From contig NZ_RQJW01000009.1 of NCBI RefSeq assembly GCF_004028635.1, forward strand, positions 248,001 through 312,000: a DNA stretch of 64,000 nucleotides, read 5' to 3'. How positions within the stretch are numbered: the first letter of the stretch is position 1; the number at the start of each line of letters is the position of its first letter. Below, piece by piece: positions 34,177 through 43,061 of the stretch. The stretch is from Streptomyces cyaneus (GTDB lineage: Bacteria; Actinomycetota; Actinomycetes; Streptomycetales; Streptomycetaceae). Below the pieces are notes generated by a model, which saw nothing but the letters and a program-made list of their open reading frames with translations, made no database searches and was not told where the DNA came from. Both the position numbers and the translations under genes were made by a program.

Positions 34177-35157
34177 ATGCATCCCTTCTCCTTCACGAAG
34201 GCCGAGACCACCCGTGAGGCCCTCAACGCCGGCCGCCGCGGCGGTCGTTACATCGCCGGCGGCACCACCCTCGTCGACCTGATGCGGGAGACCGTCGAGC
34301 GCCCCGAGGCTCTCGTCGACATCAGCGGTCTGCCGCTGGACGAGGTCAGCGTCACCGAGCGGGGCGGGCTGCGTATCGGCGCCCTGGTGACCATGTCCGA
34401 GGCCGCTGCCCATCCCAAGGTGCGGACGCTGTACCCGGTCGTCTCCGAGGCGCTGGAGCTGAGTGCGTCGGCGCAGTTGCGGAACATGGCCACCATCGGC
34501 GGCAACATCATGCAGCGCACCCGCTGCACCTACTTCCGCGACGTCACCGCCGACTGCAACAAGCGCGAGCCCGGCTCGGGTTGCGCCGCGCTGGAGGGCT
34601 TCAACCGTACGCACGCCATCCTCGGAACCTCCGATGCCTGCGTGGCCACCCACCCCTCCGACGCGGCCGTGGCGTTCGCCGCGCTGGAGGCACGGGTGCA
34701 TCTGCTGGGCCCGGACGGGGAACGCCAGGTCCCCTTCGCCGACTTCCTGCTGCGCCCGGGCAACACCCCGAATCGTGAACAGGCCCTGCGGCGGGGCGAG
34801 TTGATCACCGGAGTGGAGGTTCCCGCGCTTCCGCGCCCGCTGAGGTCCGGCTATCTGAAGGTGCGTGACCGGCAGTCCTACGAGTTCGCCCTGACGTCGG
34901 CGGCCGTGGCGCTGCACGTGCGGGGCGGGGTGATCCGGGAGGCGAAGGTCGCCGCCGGTGGAGTGGGCACCGTGCCGTGGAAGCTGCCCGCCGTGGAACG
35001 GCACCTCGTCGGTGAGCGCCTCTCGGAGTCGCTGTGGGCGGCCGCCGCCGAGCGGGCCGCGGACGGCTCCCGTCCCCTTCGGCACAACCGCTTCAAGGTC
35101 GAGTTGCTGAAGCGGACCGTCGAACGTCAGCTGCGCGTCGTAGGAGGTAGCAAGTGA
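34177..35157 (+). CDS. FAD-binding subunit of PaoABC-type oxidoreductase
   Basis: A 326-residue FAD subunit (PaoB/YagS type). The dinucleotide-binding loop AGGTTLVDLM near residue 30 and the ATIGGNIMQRTRC region match the CO-dehydrogenase flavoprotein fold. Four cysteines (in TRCTYFRDVTADCNKR and GSGCAALE, with others nearby) resemble the extra 4Fe-4S-binding loop of PaoB. It passes electrons between the 2Fe-2S clusters and FAD. It starts 12 bp after the small subunit gene and overlaps the next gene by GTGA. Confidence 0.92.
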   Translation: MHPFSFTKAETTREALNAGRRGGRYIAGGTTLVDLMRETVERPEALVDISGLPLDEVSVTERGGLRIGALVTMSEAAAHPKVRTLYPVVSEALELSASAQLRNMATIGGNIMQRTRCTYFRDVTADCNKREPGSGCAALEGFNRTHAILGTSDACVATHPSDAAVAFAALEARVHLLGPDGERQVPFADFLLRPGNTPNREQALRRGELITGVEVPALPRPLRSGYLKVRDRQSYEFALTSAAVALHVRGGVIREAKVAAGGVGTVPWKLPAVERHLVGERLSESLWAAAAERAADGSRPLRHNRFKVELLKRTVERQLRVVGGSK

Positions 35158-37349
35158 GTCCCCAGCCGCAGGCAGCCGTGGGCGCGCCGCTGTCGAGGGT
35201 GGACGGCAGGCTCAAAGTCACGGGCAAGGCGCTGTACGCCGCCGAGTTCGATGTCGACGGGGCGGTGCACGCGGTCATCGTCGATGCGAGTATCGGCCGC
35301 GGCCGCATCACCTCCATCGACACCCGTGACGCCGAAAAGCACGCGGGCGTGCTGCGGGTGATCAGCCACCGCAACGCGCCGAAGCTGCCGTACCGCGACA
35401 ATGCCGGCTCGAACAACCCGCCCGGGCGCAGGCTGCGGGTGTTCCAGGACGACCGGGTGCTCTTCCACGGCCAGCCGGTCGCCGTCGTCGTCGCCACCAC
35501 GCTGGAGGCCGCCCAACACGGCGCGAGCCTGGTCGAGGTCGAGTATGACGCCGCACAGCCCTCAACCGACCTGCACGAGGCCGAACCGGGCGAACCAACG
35601 ACTTACGCGCGCGGCGACGCGGATGCCGGGCTGCGCGACGCTGCCGTACGGCTGGATCTGACGTACCAGTTGGCGCGCAACCACCACAACCCGATGGAGC
35701 CGCACGCCACGATCGCCCGCTGGGACGGAAACAAGGTCACCGTGTGGGACAAGACCCAGTGGGTGATGGGCACCCGCGACGAGATCGCCGCCGTGTTCGA
35801 CCTGCCCGCGGATGCGGTGCGGGTCATCTCCCCGTTCGTCGGGGGCGGCTTCGGCAGCGGGCTGCGCTGCTGGCCGCACACGATCGTCGCCGCTCTGGCC
35901 GCGCGGGAGACGAAGCGCCCGGTCAAGCTCGTGCTCAGCCGTCGGCAGATGTACTTCGGCACCGGTTTCCGGCCCTCCTACGAGTACCGGCTGCGACTGG
36001 GCAGCGACCGGCGCGGCCGGTTGTCCGCCGCGATCCACGGCATCGACGCGGAGACCTCGTCGTACGAGACGTTCACCGAGGGGGTCATGGCGCCCGGGCA
36101 GATGCTCTACAGCATGCCCCACGTCAGCCAGACGTACCGGCAGGTGCCGCTGGATGTGAACACGCCGATCTGGATGCGCGGCCCCGGCTTCGCGTCGGCC
36201 TCGTTCGTGATCGAGTCGGCGATGGACGAGCTCGCCCACAGGCTCGGCGTCGACCCGATCGAGCTGCGCCGGCGCAACGAGCCGTCCGAGGACGAGGCGA
36301 AGAACCTGCCGTTCTCGACCCGTCGGCTGCGGGAGTGCTACACGGTCGGTGCCCGGGAGTTCGGCTGGGATCGCCGTAACCCCAGGACCCGTTCGACGCG
36401 GGAGGGGGACTGGCTGGTCGGCATGGGGATGGCTGCCGGCGTCTACGATCCCGGACGTTTCCCCGCGCAGGCCCGGGCCCGCCTCGACGCCGACGGAACC
36501 GCTGTGGTCGAGGCGGCCACCACTGACATGGGGCCGGGCACCTACACGTCCCAGACCCAGGTGGCCGCCGACGCACTCGGGCTGACCATGCGCACGGTGA
36601 CCTTCCGGCTCGGCGACTCCCTGTATCCGCAGACCGGCCCGCACGGCGGCTCGTCGACCATGGCCAGCGTCGGCTCCGCCGTCGTCGACGCCTGCAACCA
36701 GGTGCGGCAACAGGCGATCAAACTGGCCGTCGAGGACGAACGGTCGCCGCTGCGCGGAGTGCCGGCCGACGAGGTCGTCGTACGCAACGGACGGCTGCAC
36801 GTGAAGGGCAACCCGGCGCGCGGTGAGACCTACCGGAGTCTGCTGGCCCGCCACAACCGCTCCCACCTGGAAGCCCGCGGCAGCTACACCGGGCCGCCGA
36901 CTCCCGAACGGGACTCCTACTACGCCTACAACGCGACCTTCGCCGAGGTCGCGGTGGACGCGACGCTGGGGCTGGTGCGAGTGCGGCGGATGCTCGGCGT
37001 GTACGACGCGGGCCGCATCATCAGCCCGAAACTCGCCGAGAGCCAGGCGATCGGCGGCATCGTGGGCGGCATCGGCACGGCTCTGCTGGAGCACACGGTC
37101 ACCGACCGCCATGACGGGCGGATCGTCAACGCCAACCTCGCCGACTACCTGGTGCCCGTCAACGCCGATGTCCCCGAGGTCCGGGCGATCTATCTGGACG
37201 GCGAGGACAACGCGGGCAACGCGCTGGGGGTGAAGGGGCTCGGCGAGGTCGTCCAGGTGGGGGTGGCGGCCGCGATCGGCAACGCGGTCTTCAACGCCAC
37301 CGGCCGCCGGGTCCGTGAACTGCCCATCACCGCCGAGGCGTTGCTCTGA
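35154..37349 (+). CDS. molybdenum-cofactor subunit of PaoABC-type aldehyde oxidoreductase
   Basis: A 731-residue catalytic subunit (PaoC/YagR type, xanthine-oxidase family). It shows the N-terminal aldehyde-oxidase a/b hammerhead region (SRVDGRLKVTGKALYAAEF), the Moco-binding stretches VGGGFGSGLRCWPH and GPHGGSSTMASVGSA, and the catalytic Glu near residue 695 in GVKGLGEVVQ. Expected reaction: hydroxylation of aldehydes (often aromatic) to acids in the extracytoplasmic space, moved there with the Tat-tagged small subunit. GTG start at 35154, with GGAGG ahead, overlapping the FAD gene. Confidence 0.93.
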   Translation: MSPQPQAAVGAPLSRVDGRLKVTGKALYAAEFDVDGAVHAVIVDASIGRGRITSIDTRDAEKHAGVLRVISHRNAPKLPYRDNAGSNNPPGRRLRVFQDDRVLFHGQPVAVVVATTLEAAQHGASLVEVEYDAAQPSTDLHEAEPGEPTTYARGDADAGLRDAAVRLDLTYQLARNHHNPMEPHATIARWDGNKVTVWDKTQWVMGTRDEIAAVFDLPADAVRVISPFVGGGFGSGLRCWPHTIVAALAARETKRPVKLVLSRRQMYFGTGFRPSYEYRLRLGSDRRGRLSAAIHGIDAETSSYETFTEGVMAPGQMLYSMPHVSQTYRQVPLDVNTPIWMRGPGFASASFVIESAMDELAHRLGVDPIELRRRNEPSEDEAKNLPFSTRRLRECYTVGAREFGWDRRNPRTRSTREGDWLVGMGMAAGVYDPGRFPAQARARLDADGTAVVEAATTDMGPGTYTSQTQVAADALGLTMRTVTFRLGDSLYPQTGPHGGSSTMASVGSAVVDACNQVRQQAIKLAVEDERSPLRGVPADEVVVRNGRLHVKGNPARGETYRSLLARHNRSHLEARGSYTGPPTPERDSYYAYNATFAEVAVDATLGLVRVRRMLGVYDAGRIISPKLAESQAIGGIVGGIGTALLEHTVTDRHDGRIVNANLADYLVPVNADVPEVRAIYLDGEDNAGNALGVKGLGEVVQVGVAAAIGNAVFNATGRRVRELPITAEALL

Positions 37350-37520
37350 GCCGAGTGCCCGGACTGCTGCGGAGCGGCCGGCGGCCCGGGCACTCCTTTC
37401 TCGTCCGGCAGTTTGGTCCCCCGTCCGGCTGCCGGGCCTTCCAGGGCCGCCGCCGCGTGATGACGCTCCCCCACGGCGGCGCGGTGGCGGCCCCTCATCC
37501 CTCGCACGAAGGACCCGTTC

Positions 37521-38648
37521 ATGCTGAACATCGCGGACACACTGCACCGTTGGTGCCGCGAGGCACGCCCCTTCGCCCTGGCCACCGTCGTCGACGTCAC
37601 CGGCAGCGCACCGCTGCCGGTCGGTACGTCGGTCGCGGTGGACGCCGACGGCAACGCGGTCGGCAGCATCTCCGGCGGATGCGTCGAGGGCGCGGTCTAC
37701 GACCTGTGCCGACAGGTGCTCAGCGATCGGGGCGCCCCACAGCGGGCCTTGTTCGGGTACTCCGACGACGACGCCTTCGCCGTCGGCCTGACCTGCGGGG
37801 GCGAACTCGACGTCCTCGTGCAACGCATCGACCCTGCGGTCGATCCGCACCTCGCCGCCGCCCTCGCCGACGTCGTGGACGGCCGGCCCGCTGCCGTGGC
37901 CCAGGTCGTGGCCGGCCCCAGCGACCTCATCGGCTCCACCCTGAGTGTCCTCGCCGACGGCAGCGTCACCTACGGCAGCCTGGACGGCGGTCCGACGGAC
38001 AAGCTGGTGGCCGAGGAGGCCCGGGCCCTGCTGCGGGCCGGATCTACCACCCGTGTCACGGTCGGCGGGAACGGGGACGGCTGCCTCGATCCGCTGACCC
38101 TCCTCGTCCACGTCCACGCGTCCCGCCCCCGCATGCTGATCTTCGGTGCCGTCGACTTCGCCGCCGCACTCAGCCAGGCCGGCCACTTCCTCGGCTACCG
38201 GGTCACCGTGTGCGACGCCCGCCCCGTCTTCGCCACCCTCGCCCGCTTTCCGCATGCCGACGAAGTCGTGGTCGACTGGCCCCACCGCTACCTGCAACAC
38301 ACCGAAGTGGACTCCCGTACCGCCGTCTGCGTCCTCACGCACGACGCCAAATTCGACATTCCGCTGCTGCAGCTCGCCCTCGACCTGCCGGTGGGCTATG
38401 TCGGCGCGATGGGCTCCCGGCGCACCCACGACGAACGGCTCCGCCTGCTGAGCGAGGCCGACGTCTGCGAGGAACAGCTCGCCCGGCTGCACTCCCCGAT
38501 CGGCCTCGACCTCGGTGCCCGCACTCCCGAGGAGACGGCCATCTCCATCACCGCGGAGCTCATCGCCCACACCCACCAGGGCACGGGCCTGCCCCTGTCC
38601 CGGGCCACCGGACCGATCCACCGGCTTGCGGAGACGGCAATTTCATAG
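37521..38648 (+). CDS. XdhC-family molybdenum cofactor insertion protein
   Basis: A 375-residue XdhC/CoxI-type chaperone, needed to modify (sulfurate) and insert Moco in xanthine-oxidase-family enzymes (PaoD role). It has the N-terminal ATVVDVTGSAPLPVGTSVAV and GSISGGCVEGAVY motifs and a C-terminal Rossmann-like part with FAALSQAGHFLGYRVTVCD and VGYVGAMGSRRTHDERL. It lies 170 bp after the Mo subunit gene; GAAGGA precedes the ATG. Confidence 0.93.
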   Translation: MLNIADTLHRWCREARPFALATVVDVTGSAPLPVGTSVAVDADGNAVGSISGGCVEGAVYDLCRQVLSDRGAPQRALFGYSDDDAFAVGLTCGGELDVLVQRIDPAVDPHLAAALADVVDGRPAAVAQVVAGPSDLIGSTLSVLADGSVTYGSLDGGPTDKLVAEEARALLRAGSTTRVTVGGNGDGCLDPLTLLVHVHASRPRMLIFGAVDFAAALSQAGHFLGYRVTVCDARPVFATLARFPHADEVVVDWPHRYLQHTEVDSRTAVCVLTHDAKFDIPLLQLALDLPVGYVGAMGSRRTHDERLRLLSEADVCEEQLARLHSPIGLDLGARTPEETAISITAELIAHTHQGTGLPLSRATGPIHRLAETAIS

Positions 38649-38727
38649 GCGCAGCGGCAGGGCACGGCCCCGTCCCGGAGAAATTCCTCCCCACCTCGCA
38701 CATCGCCCCGAAAGAGAATGCCACCGA

Positions 38728-39978
38728 ATGTCACCCACGACCGACGGCCGACCCCACAAACTGCCCTTCGTCGTCCTGGTGCTGTCCGCCGGAACATTCC
38801 TCATGGGCACCACCGAATTCGTCATCGCGGGCCTGCTGCCCGAGATCGCCGACGATCTGAATGTCAGCGTGTCTCACGCGGGCCTGCTGATCACGGCGTT
38901 TGCGGCAGGCATGATCGTCGGCGCGCCGGCGATGGCTGTCGCGACGCTGCGCCTGCCCCGGCGCTCCACGCTGATCCTCGCGCTCGTCGTCTTCGCCGTG
39001 GGCCACCTGGTCGCCGCGCTCGTCTCGTCCTTCGCGCTCGTCCTAGTGGCCCGCGTGGTGACCGCACTGGCCACCGGGACCTTCTGGTGCGTCGGCGCCC
39101 TCGTGGCCACGACCGCGGCAGGACCGGCAGCGACGTCACGGGCCCTGGGCATGCTGCTGGGAGGTCTGACCGTGGCCAACGTGGCCGGCGTACCTCTGGG
39201 CGCGTGGCTGGGGCAGCTGTCGGGCTGGCGCGGGCCGTTCTGGGTGCTGGCCGTGCTGTCGGCCGGCGCGGCGGCGGTCATCGGCCGGTACATCCCTGCC
39301 GACGAGCGACGCGAAGCGCCTTCCGTCCGGGCCGAGTTCGCCGCGCTGCGCGATGTCCGGGTCTGGCTGACGCTCAGTGCCATGACACTGCTGATGGGCG
39401 GTGTCCTGGCGACGTACACCTACATCTCGCCCCTGCTCACCGAGCGTGCCGGCCTCCCCGACGGAGCCGTGCCCATGGTCCTGACCGGCTACGGCCTGGG
39501 CGCCCTGCTGGGCACCACGGTCGGCGGGCGCCTGGGCGACCGCCGACCCCTTGCCACGCTCATCACCTCCGCCGGCACGACCACGCTGGTCCTGCTGTTG
39601 TTGACCTTCGTCTCCACGAGCCCCGTGGCGGCCGTCATCCTGGTGACACTCATGGGGATGACCGGCTTCGCCGCGACCCCGGTGCTCGGCGCACTGGCGC
39701 TGCGCTTCTCCAGTTCCGCGCCCACCCTCGTCTCCGGCCTCAGCGGCTCGGCGCCCAACCTGGGCATCGCCATCGGCTCCTGGACGGCAGGCATCGCCCT
39801 GACCTCACCGCTGGGGCAGGCAGGGCCCCCGCTGGTAGGCACAGTGGCGGCCGCCCTCACCCTCGTACCGCTGACCGCACTCGCGCTGATGCGTGCCACC
39901 CGCTCCGATACGCCCCCACCCCAGCCCCGAGCAGCCGCAGAACAGGCGATCGGGTGCGGCACTCAGGGCATCGGCTGA
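38728..39978 (+). CDS. MFS transporter (AraJ/Cml efflux type), copy 1
   Basis: A 416-residue, 12-segment major facilitator protein of the drug/sugar efflux branch: FLMGTTEFVIAGLLPEIA at the first helix, VVTALATGTFWCVGALVAT, and FWVLAVLSAGAA. It is strongly similar to the MFS protein at 44354 (the same motifs FLMGTTEFVIAGLLPE and MGGVLATY), so the pair are paralogues. It starts at the ATG at 38728, with AAAGAGA ahead, about 80 bp after the XdhC gene, and converges on the first HTH regulator. Confidence 0.92.
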   Translation: MSPTTDGRPHKLPFVVLVLSAGTFLMGTTEFVIAGLLPEIADDLNVSVSHAGLLITAFAAGMIVGAPAMAVATLRLPRRSTLILALVVFAVGHLVAALVSSFALVLVARVVTALATGTFWCVGALVATTAAGPAATSRALGMLLGGLTVANVAGVPLGAWLGQLSGWRGPFWVLAVLSAGAAAVIGRYIPADERREAPSVRAEFAALRDVRVWLTLSAMTLLMGGVLATYTYISPLLTERAGLPDGAVPMVLTGYGLGALLGTTVGGRLGDRRPLATLITSAGTTTLVLLLLTFVSTSPVAAVILVTLMGMTGFAATPVLGALALRFSSSAPTLVSGLSGSAPNLGIAIGSWTAGIALTSPLGQAGPPLVGTVAAALTLVPLTALALMRATRSDTPPPQPRAAAEQAIGCGTQGIG

Positions 39979-40019
39979 CGCAGTGCTCCGCTCCTCCACG
40001 CAAGGGCCGTACCTCACGC

Positions 40020-40907
40020 TCACGGAGCGACAGAGCGTGCGAGGGACGAAGAGGGCGAAAGGTTCTGCTCGGTCGCCCAGGAGGCAAGGATGCGCAGCCG
40101 CTCGTGGGTAGGAGAACCGGAGGCGGCGGTCCAGACGGTCAGGTGCTGGTCGGGATCCGTGTTTGCGGTGAGAGTGTCCCAGTCCAGGACGAGTTCTCCG
40201 ACGACCGGATGGTTGAGGGTCTTGGTACCCACGGTACGGGCCGCGACGCGGTGATCGCCCCACCACTTGGCGAACTGCTTGTCACGCGTGGACAGTTCAC
40301 CGACCAGCTCGATCAGCCGGGGGTCCTCGGGATACTTCGCCGCCTCCATCCGCACCTGTGCCACGGCGATCCGCGCCGAGCCCTCCCAGTCGGCGTACAG
40401 GCTGCGCAGCGCCGGATCGGTGAAGATGAGCCGCGGGTAGTTGCGGTGCTTCTCCGGAATGCGGGAGAAGTCGGTGACCAGGGCGGCGGCCAGCGCGTTC
40501 CACGCCAGAATGTCACCGCGCCGCCCCTGCACGATGGCCGGGGTGGCGGTGAGGTCGTCCAGCACGCGTTGCAGCTGGGGCTGTACCTTCTGCCTGCCGT
40601 GGCGCCGGGGGGTGCGGGTGGTGGTCTTGCCCGCGAGCTGGAAGAGATAGCCCCGCTCGTCGTCGTCCAGGTGGAGGACGCGGGCGATGGTGTCCAGCAC
40701 GGGAGCGGATGCCTGCATACGGCCCTGCTCAAGACGCGTGTAGTAGTCCGTACTGATCGAGGCGAGCTGGGCGACCTCCTCACGGCGCAGCCCGGCCACC
40801 CGGCGGGGCCCGCCCGTCTCCGGCAGCCCGACCGCGCGCGGGCTCAGCTCCGAACGGCGCTTCTTGAGGAACTCGCCCAGCTCATTGAGAGGAACGTTGC
40901 TGGTCAT
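40020..40907 (-). CDS. HTH regulator with MmyB-like ligand domain, copy 1
   Basis: A 295-residue transcription factor. The XRE-type helix-turn-helix is at about 8-85 (LGEFLKKRRSELSP, LRREEVAQLASISTDYYTRLEQG) and the MmyB-like ligand-binding domain at about 105-280 (WNALAAALVTDFSRIPEKHRN, HPVVGELVLDWDTL). MmyB-type regulators typically control adjacent oxidoreductase or transporter genes. Its ATG at 40907 overlaps by ATGA the stop of a close paralogue. It converges on MFS copy 1 with 40 bp between them. Confidence 0.92.
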   Translation of the reverse strand: MTSNVPLNELGEFLKKRRSELSPRAVGLPETGGPRRVAGLRREEVAQLASISTDYYTRLEQGRMQASAPVLDTIARVLHLDDDERGYLFQLAGKTTTRTPRRHGRQKVQPQLQRVLDDLTATPAIVQGRRGDILAWNALAAALVTDFSRIPEKHRNYPRLIFTDPALRSLYADWEGSARIAVAQVRMEAAKYPEDPRLIELVGELSTRDKQFAKWWGDHRVAARTVGTKTLNHPVVGELVLDWDTLTANTDPDQHLTVWTAASGSPTHERLRILASWATEQNLSPSSSLARSVAP

Positions 40908-41776
40908 GCTTCCCATCCTGACGAGGCCGGCAGGTTCTGGTCGGCGGCCCAGGAGGCGAGGATGCGCAACCTGTCGTGCGCGGGGGATCCCGGGGCAGCG
41001 GTCCAGACCGTCATGTACTGGTCGGGGTCGGTGCTGGCGGTAAGGGTGTCGCAGTCGAGGGTGACCTCGCCCACGACCGGATGGATCAGGGTCTTCGTGC
41101 CCACGCTGCGGGCGGCGACGCGGTGATCGCCCCACCACTGGGCGAACTGCTTGTCACGCATGGACAGTTCACCGACCAGCGCGATCAGACGAGGGTCCTC
41201 GGGATACTTCGCCGCCTCCATCCGCAGCTGCGCCACGGTGACCTGCCCAGCCGTCTCCCAGTCGGCGTACAGGCGGCGCATCACCGGATCCGTGAACAGG
41301 AGCCGCGGGTAGTTGCGGTGCTTCTCCGGAATGCGGGAGAAGTCGGTGACCAGGGCGGCGGCCAGCGCGTTCCACGCCAGAATGTCACCGCGCCGCCCCC
41401 GGATCATGGCCGGGGCGGAGGTGAGGTCCTCCAGCACCCGCTGCAGCTGCGGCTGGACATTCTGCACGCCACGGCGCCGCGTGCGGACGGTGACCCTGCC
41501 CGCGAGCTGGAACAGATGGCCCCGCTCGTCGTCGTCCAGGCGGAGGACGCGAGCGATGGTGTCCAGCAAGGGAGCGGACGCCTGCATACGGCCCTGCTCG
41601 AGCCGGGTGTAGTAGTCCGTGCTGATGGAGGCGAGCTGGGCGACCTCCTCACGGCGCAGCCCTTCGACCCGGCGGGGCCGGCTGGTCGACGGAAGTCCGA
41701 CCGTGCGCGGGCTCAGCTTTGAGCGGCGCTTCTTGAGAAATTCTCCCAGTTCATTCAGGGTGGCATTGCTGGTCAT
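40904..41776 (-). CDS. HTH regulator with MmyB-like ligand domain, copy 2
   Basis: A 290-residue paralogue of the downstream gene: the HTH and ligand domains are nearly the same (identical stretches such as GDILAWNALAAALVTDFSRI and VAQLASISTDYYTRLEQGRM). Divergence is greatest at the C-terminus. The ATGA overlap with copy 1 means the pair is co-translated. It is divergent from the alcohol dehydrogenase operon (200 bp between), which it probably controls. ATG at 41776. Confidence 0.92.
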   Translation of the reverse strand: MTSNATLNELGEFLKKRRSKLSPRTVGLPSTSRPRRVEGLRREEVAQLASISTDYYTRLEQGRMQASAPLLDTIARVLRLDDDERGHLFQLAGRVTVRTRRRGVQNVQPQLQRVLEDLTSAPAMIRGRRGDILAWNALAAALVTDFSRIPEKHRNYPRLLFTDPVMRRLYADWETAGQVTVAQLRMEAAKYPEDPRLIALVGELSMRDKQFAQWWGDHRVAARSVGTKTLIHPVVGEVTLDCDTLTASTDPDQYMTVWTAAPGSPAHDRLRILASWAADQNLPASSGWEA

Positions 41777-41825
41777 GCTTCCCAGCATTACATCGATCGC
41801 ACCCGGGGAAGGGGGGAGAAATTCC

Positions 41826-41857
41826 TCCCTGGATGTTCCTCTCCCTGGATGTTCCTC
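41826..41857. repeat. 16-bp tandem repeat in the regulator/dehydrogenase promoter region
   Basis: Two perfect copies of tccctggatgttcctc (41826-41841, 41842-41857) followed by a degenerate third (cctgggatggattcctc). The array lies 50 bp upstream of the HTH regulator start and about 120 bp upstream of the dehydrogenase gene. This is a suitable place for a direct-repeat operator. Confidence 0.75.
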
Positions 41858-41978
41858 TCCTGGGATGGATTCCTCCGCTTTTCCCGCCCGCCCTCGCGTA
41901 TGAGGCTCGATTTCGAGCAGCCGTCCCCGGATTGCCGGCTGCGGTTCCAGACCCTCGTACCGAAGGAAGCACCCCATC

Positions 41979-42995
41979 ATGCGCGGAGCAGTCATTCACG
42001 CCCCCGGCGACGTGCGCTTGGAGACCCTGGACGACCCGAAGATCAGCCGACCGACCGACGCGATCATCCGCACGGTCGCTACCTGTGTGTGCGGCTCGGA
42101 CCTGTGGCCCTACCGCGGCGCCGAACCGGTGGACGAGCCCCATCCGATGGGGCACGAGTACGTCGGCATCGTCGAGGAAGTCGGCAGCGAGGTCACCAAC
42201 GTCAAGCCTGGCCAGTTCGTCGTCGGGTCGTTCGCCACCTCGGACAACACCTGCACGAACTGCCTGAACGGCTGGCAGTCCTCCTGTCTGCATCGCGAGT
42301 TCATGAGCACCTGCCAGGCCGACTACGTCCGCATCCCCAACGCCCAAGGCACCCTCGTCGCCACCGAAGAGCACCCCGACGGCGACCTCGTCCCTGGTCT
42401 GCTCGCCGTCTCCGACGTGATGGGCACCGGCTGGTACGCCGCCCTCGCCGCCGAGGTGAAGCCCGGCTCCACCGCCGTAGTCGTCGGTGACGGAGCCGTC
42501 GGTCTGTGCGGTGTCATCGCGGCCAAGGAACTTGGGGCAGAGCGGATCATCACCATGAGCCGTCACGAGCCCCGCCAGAAGCTGGCCCTGGAGTTCGGCG
42601 CCACCGACATCATCAGCGAACGCGGCGACGAAGGCATCGCCCGCGTCAAGGACCTCACCGGCGGCGTCGGCGCCGACTCCGTACTGGAGTGCGTCGGCAC
42701 CCCAGAGTCCATGCGCCAGGCCCTGCACTCCGCCCGCCCCGGCGGCAACGTCGGCTTCGTCGGCGTCCCGCACGACGTTTCGGTCGACGGCCAGGAGCTG
42801 TTCTTCTCCCAGGTCGGCCTGCGCGGCGGCCCCGCACCCGTGCGCCGCTACCTGCCCGACCTGATCGACCGGGTCCTGACCGGCCGGATCAACCCGAGCA
42901 AGGTCTTCGACCTCAACCTCCCCCTGGACCAGGTCGCCGACGGCTACAAGGCGATGGACGAACGCCGCGCCATCAAGGCCCTCCTGAAGCCCTGA
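41979..42995 (+). CDS. zinc-dependent alcohol dehydrogenase
   Basis: A 338-residue medium-chain dehydrogenase. The catalytic zinc ligand Cys is in TCVCGSDLWPY, and GHEYVGIVEEVG gives the His-Glu pair. The usual structural-zinc lobe is shortened (TCTNCLNGWQSSCLH). The Rossmann motif is VVVGDGAVGLCGV. Substrate unknown; NAD(P)-linked. GAAGG precedes the ATG. It is first of a plus-strand run: SDR, lipoprotein, MFS, SDR, cupin. Confidence 0.93.
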   Translation: MRGAVIHAPGDVRLETLDDPKISRPTDAIIRTVATCVCGSDLWPYRGAEPVDEPHPMGHEYVGIVEEVGSEVTNVKPGQFVVGSFATSDNTCTNCLNGWQSSCLHREFMSTCQADYVRIPNAQGTLVATEEHPDGDLVPGLLAVSDVMGTGWYAALAAEVKPGSTAVVVGDGAVGLCGVIAAKELGAERIITMSRHEPRQKLALEFGATDIISERGDEGIARVKDLTGGVGADSVLECVGTPESMRQALHSARPGGNVGFVGVPHDVSVDGQELFFSQVGLRGGPAPVRRYLPDLIDRVLTGRINPSKVFDLNLPLDQVADGYKAMDERRAIKALLKP

Positions 42996-43061
42996 CCGCA
43001 AACCGTCCCGCCATCGGGGCCGGGCATCCGCTGCCCGGCCTCTCCCGCAAAAGGACTCATC

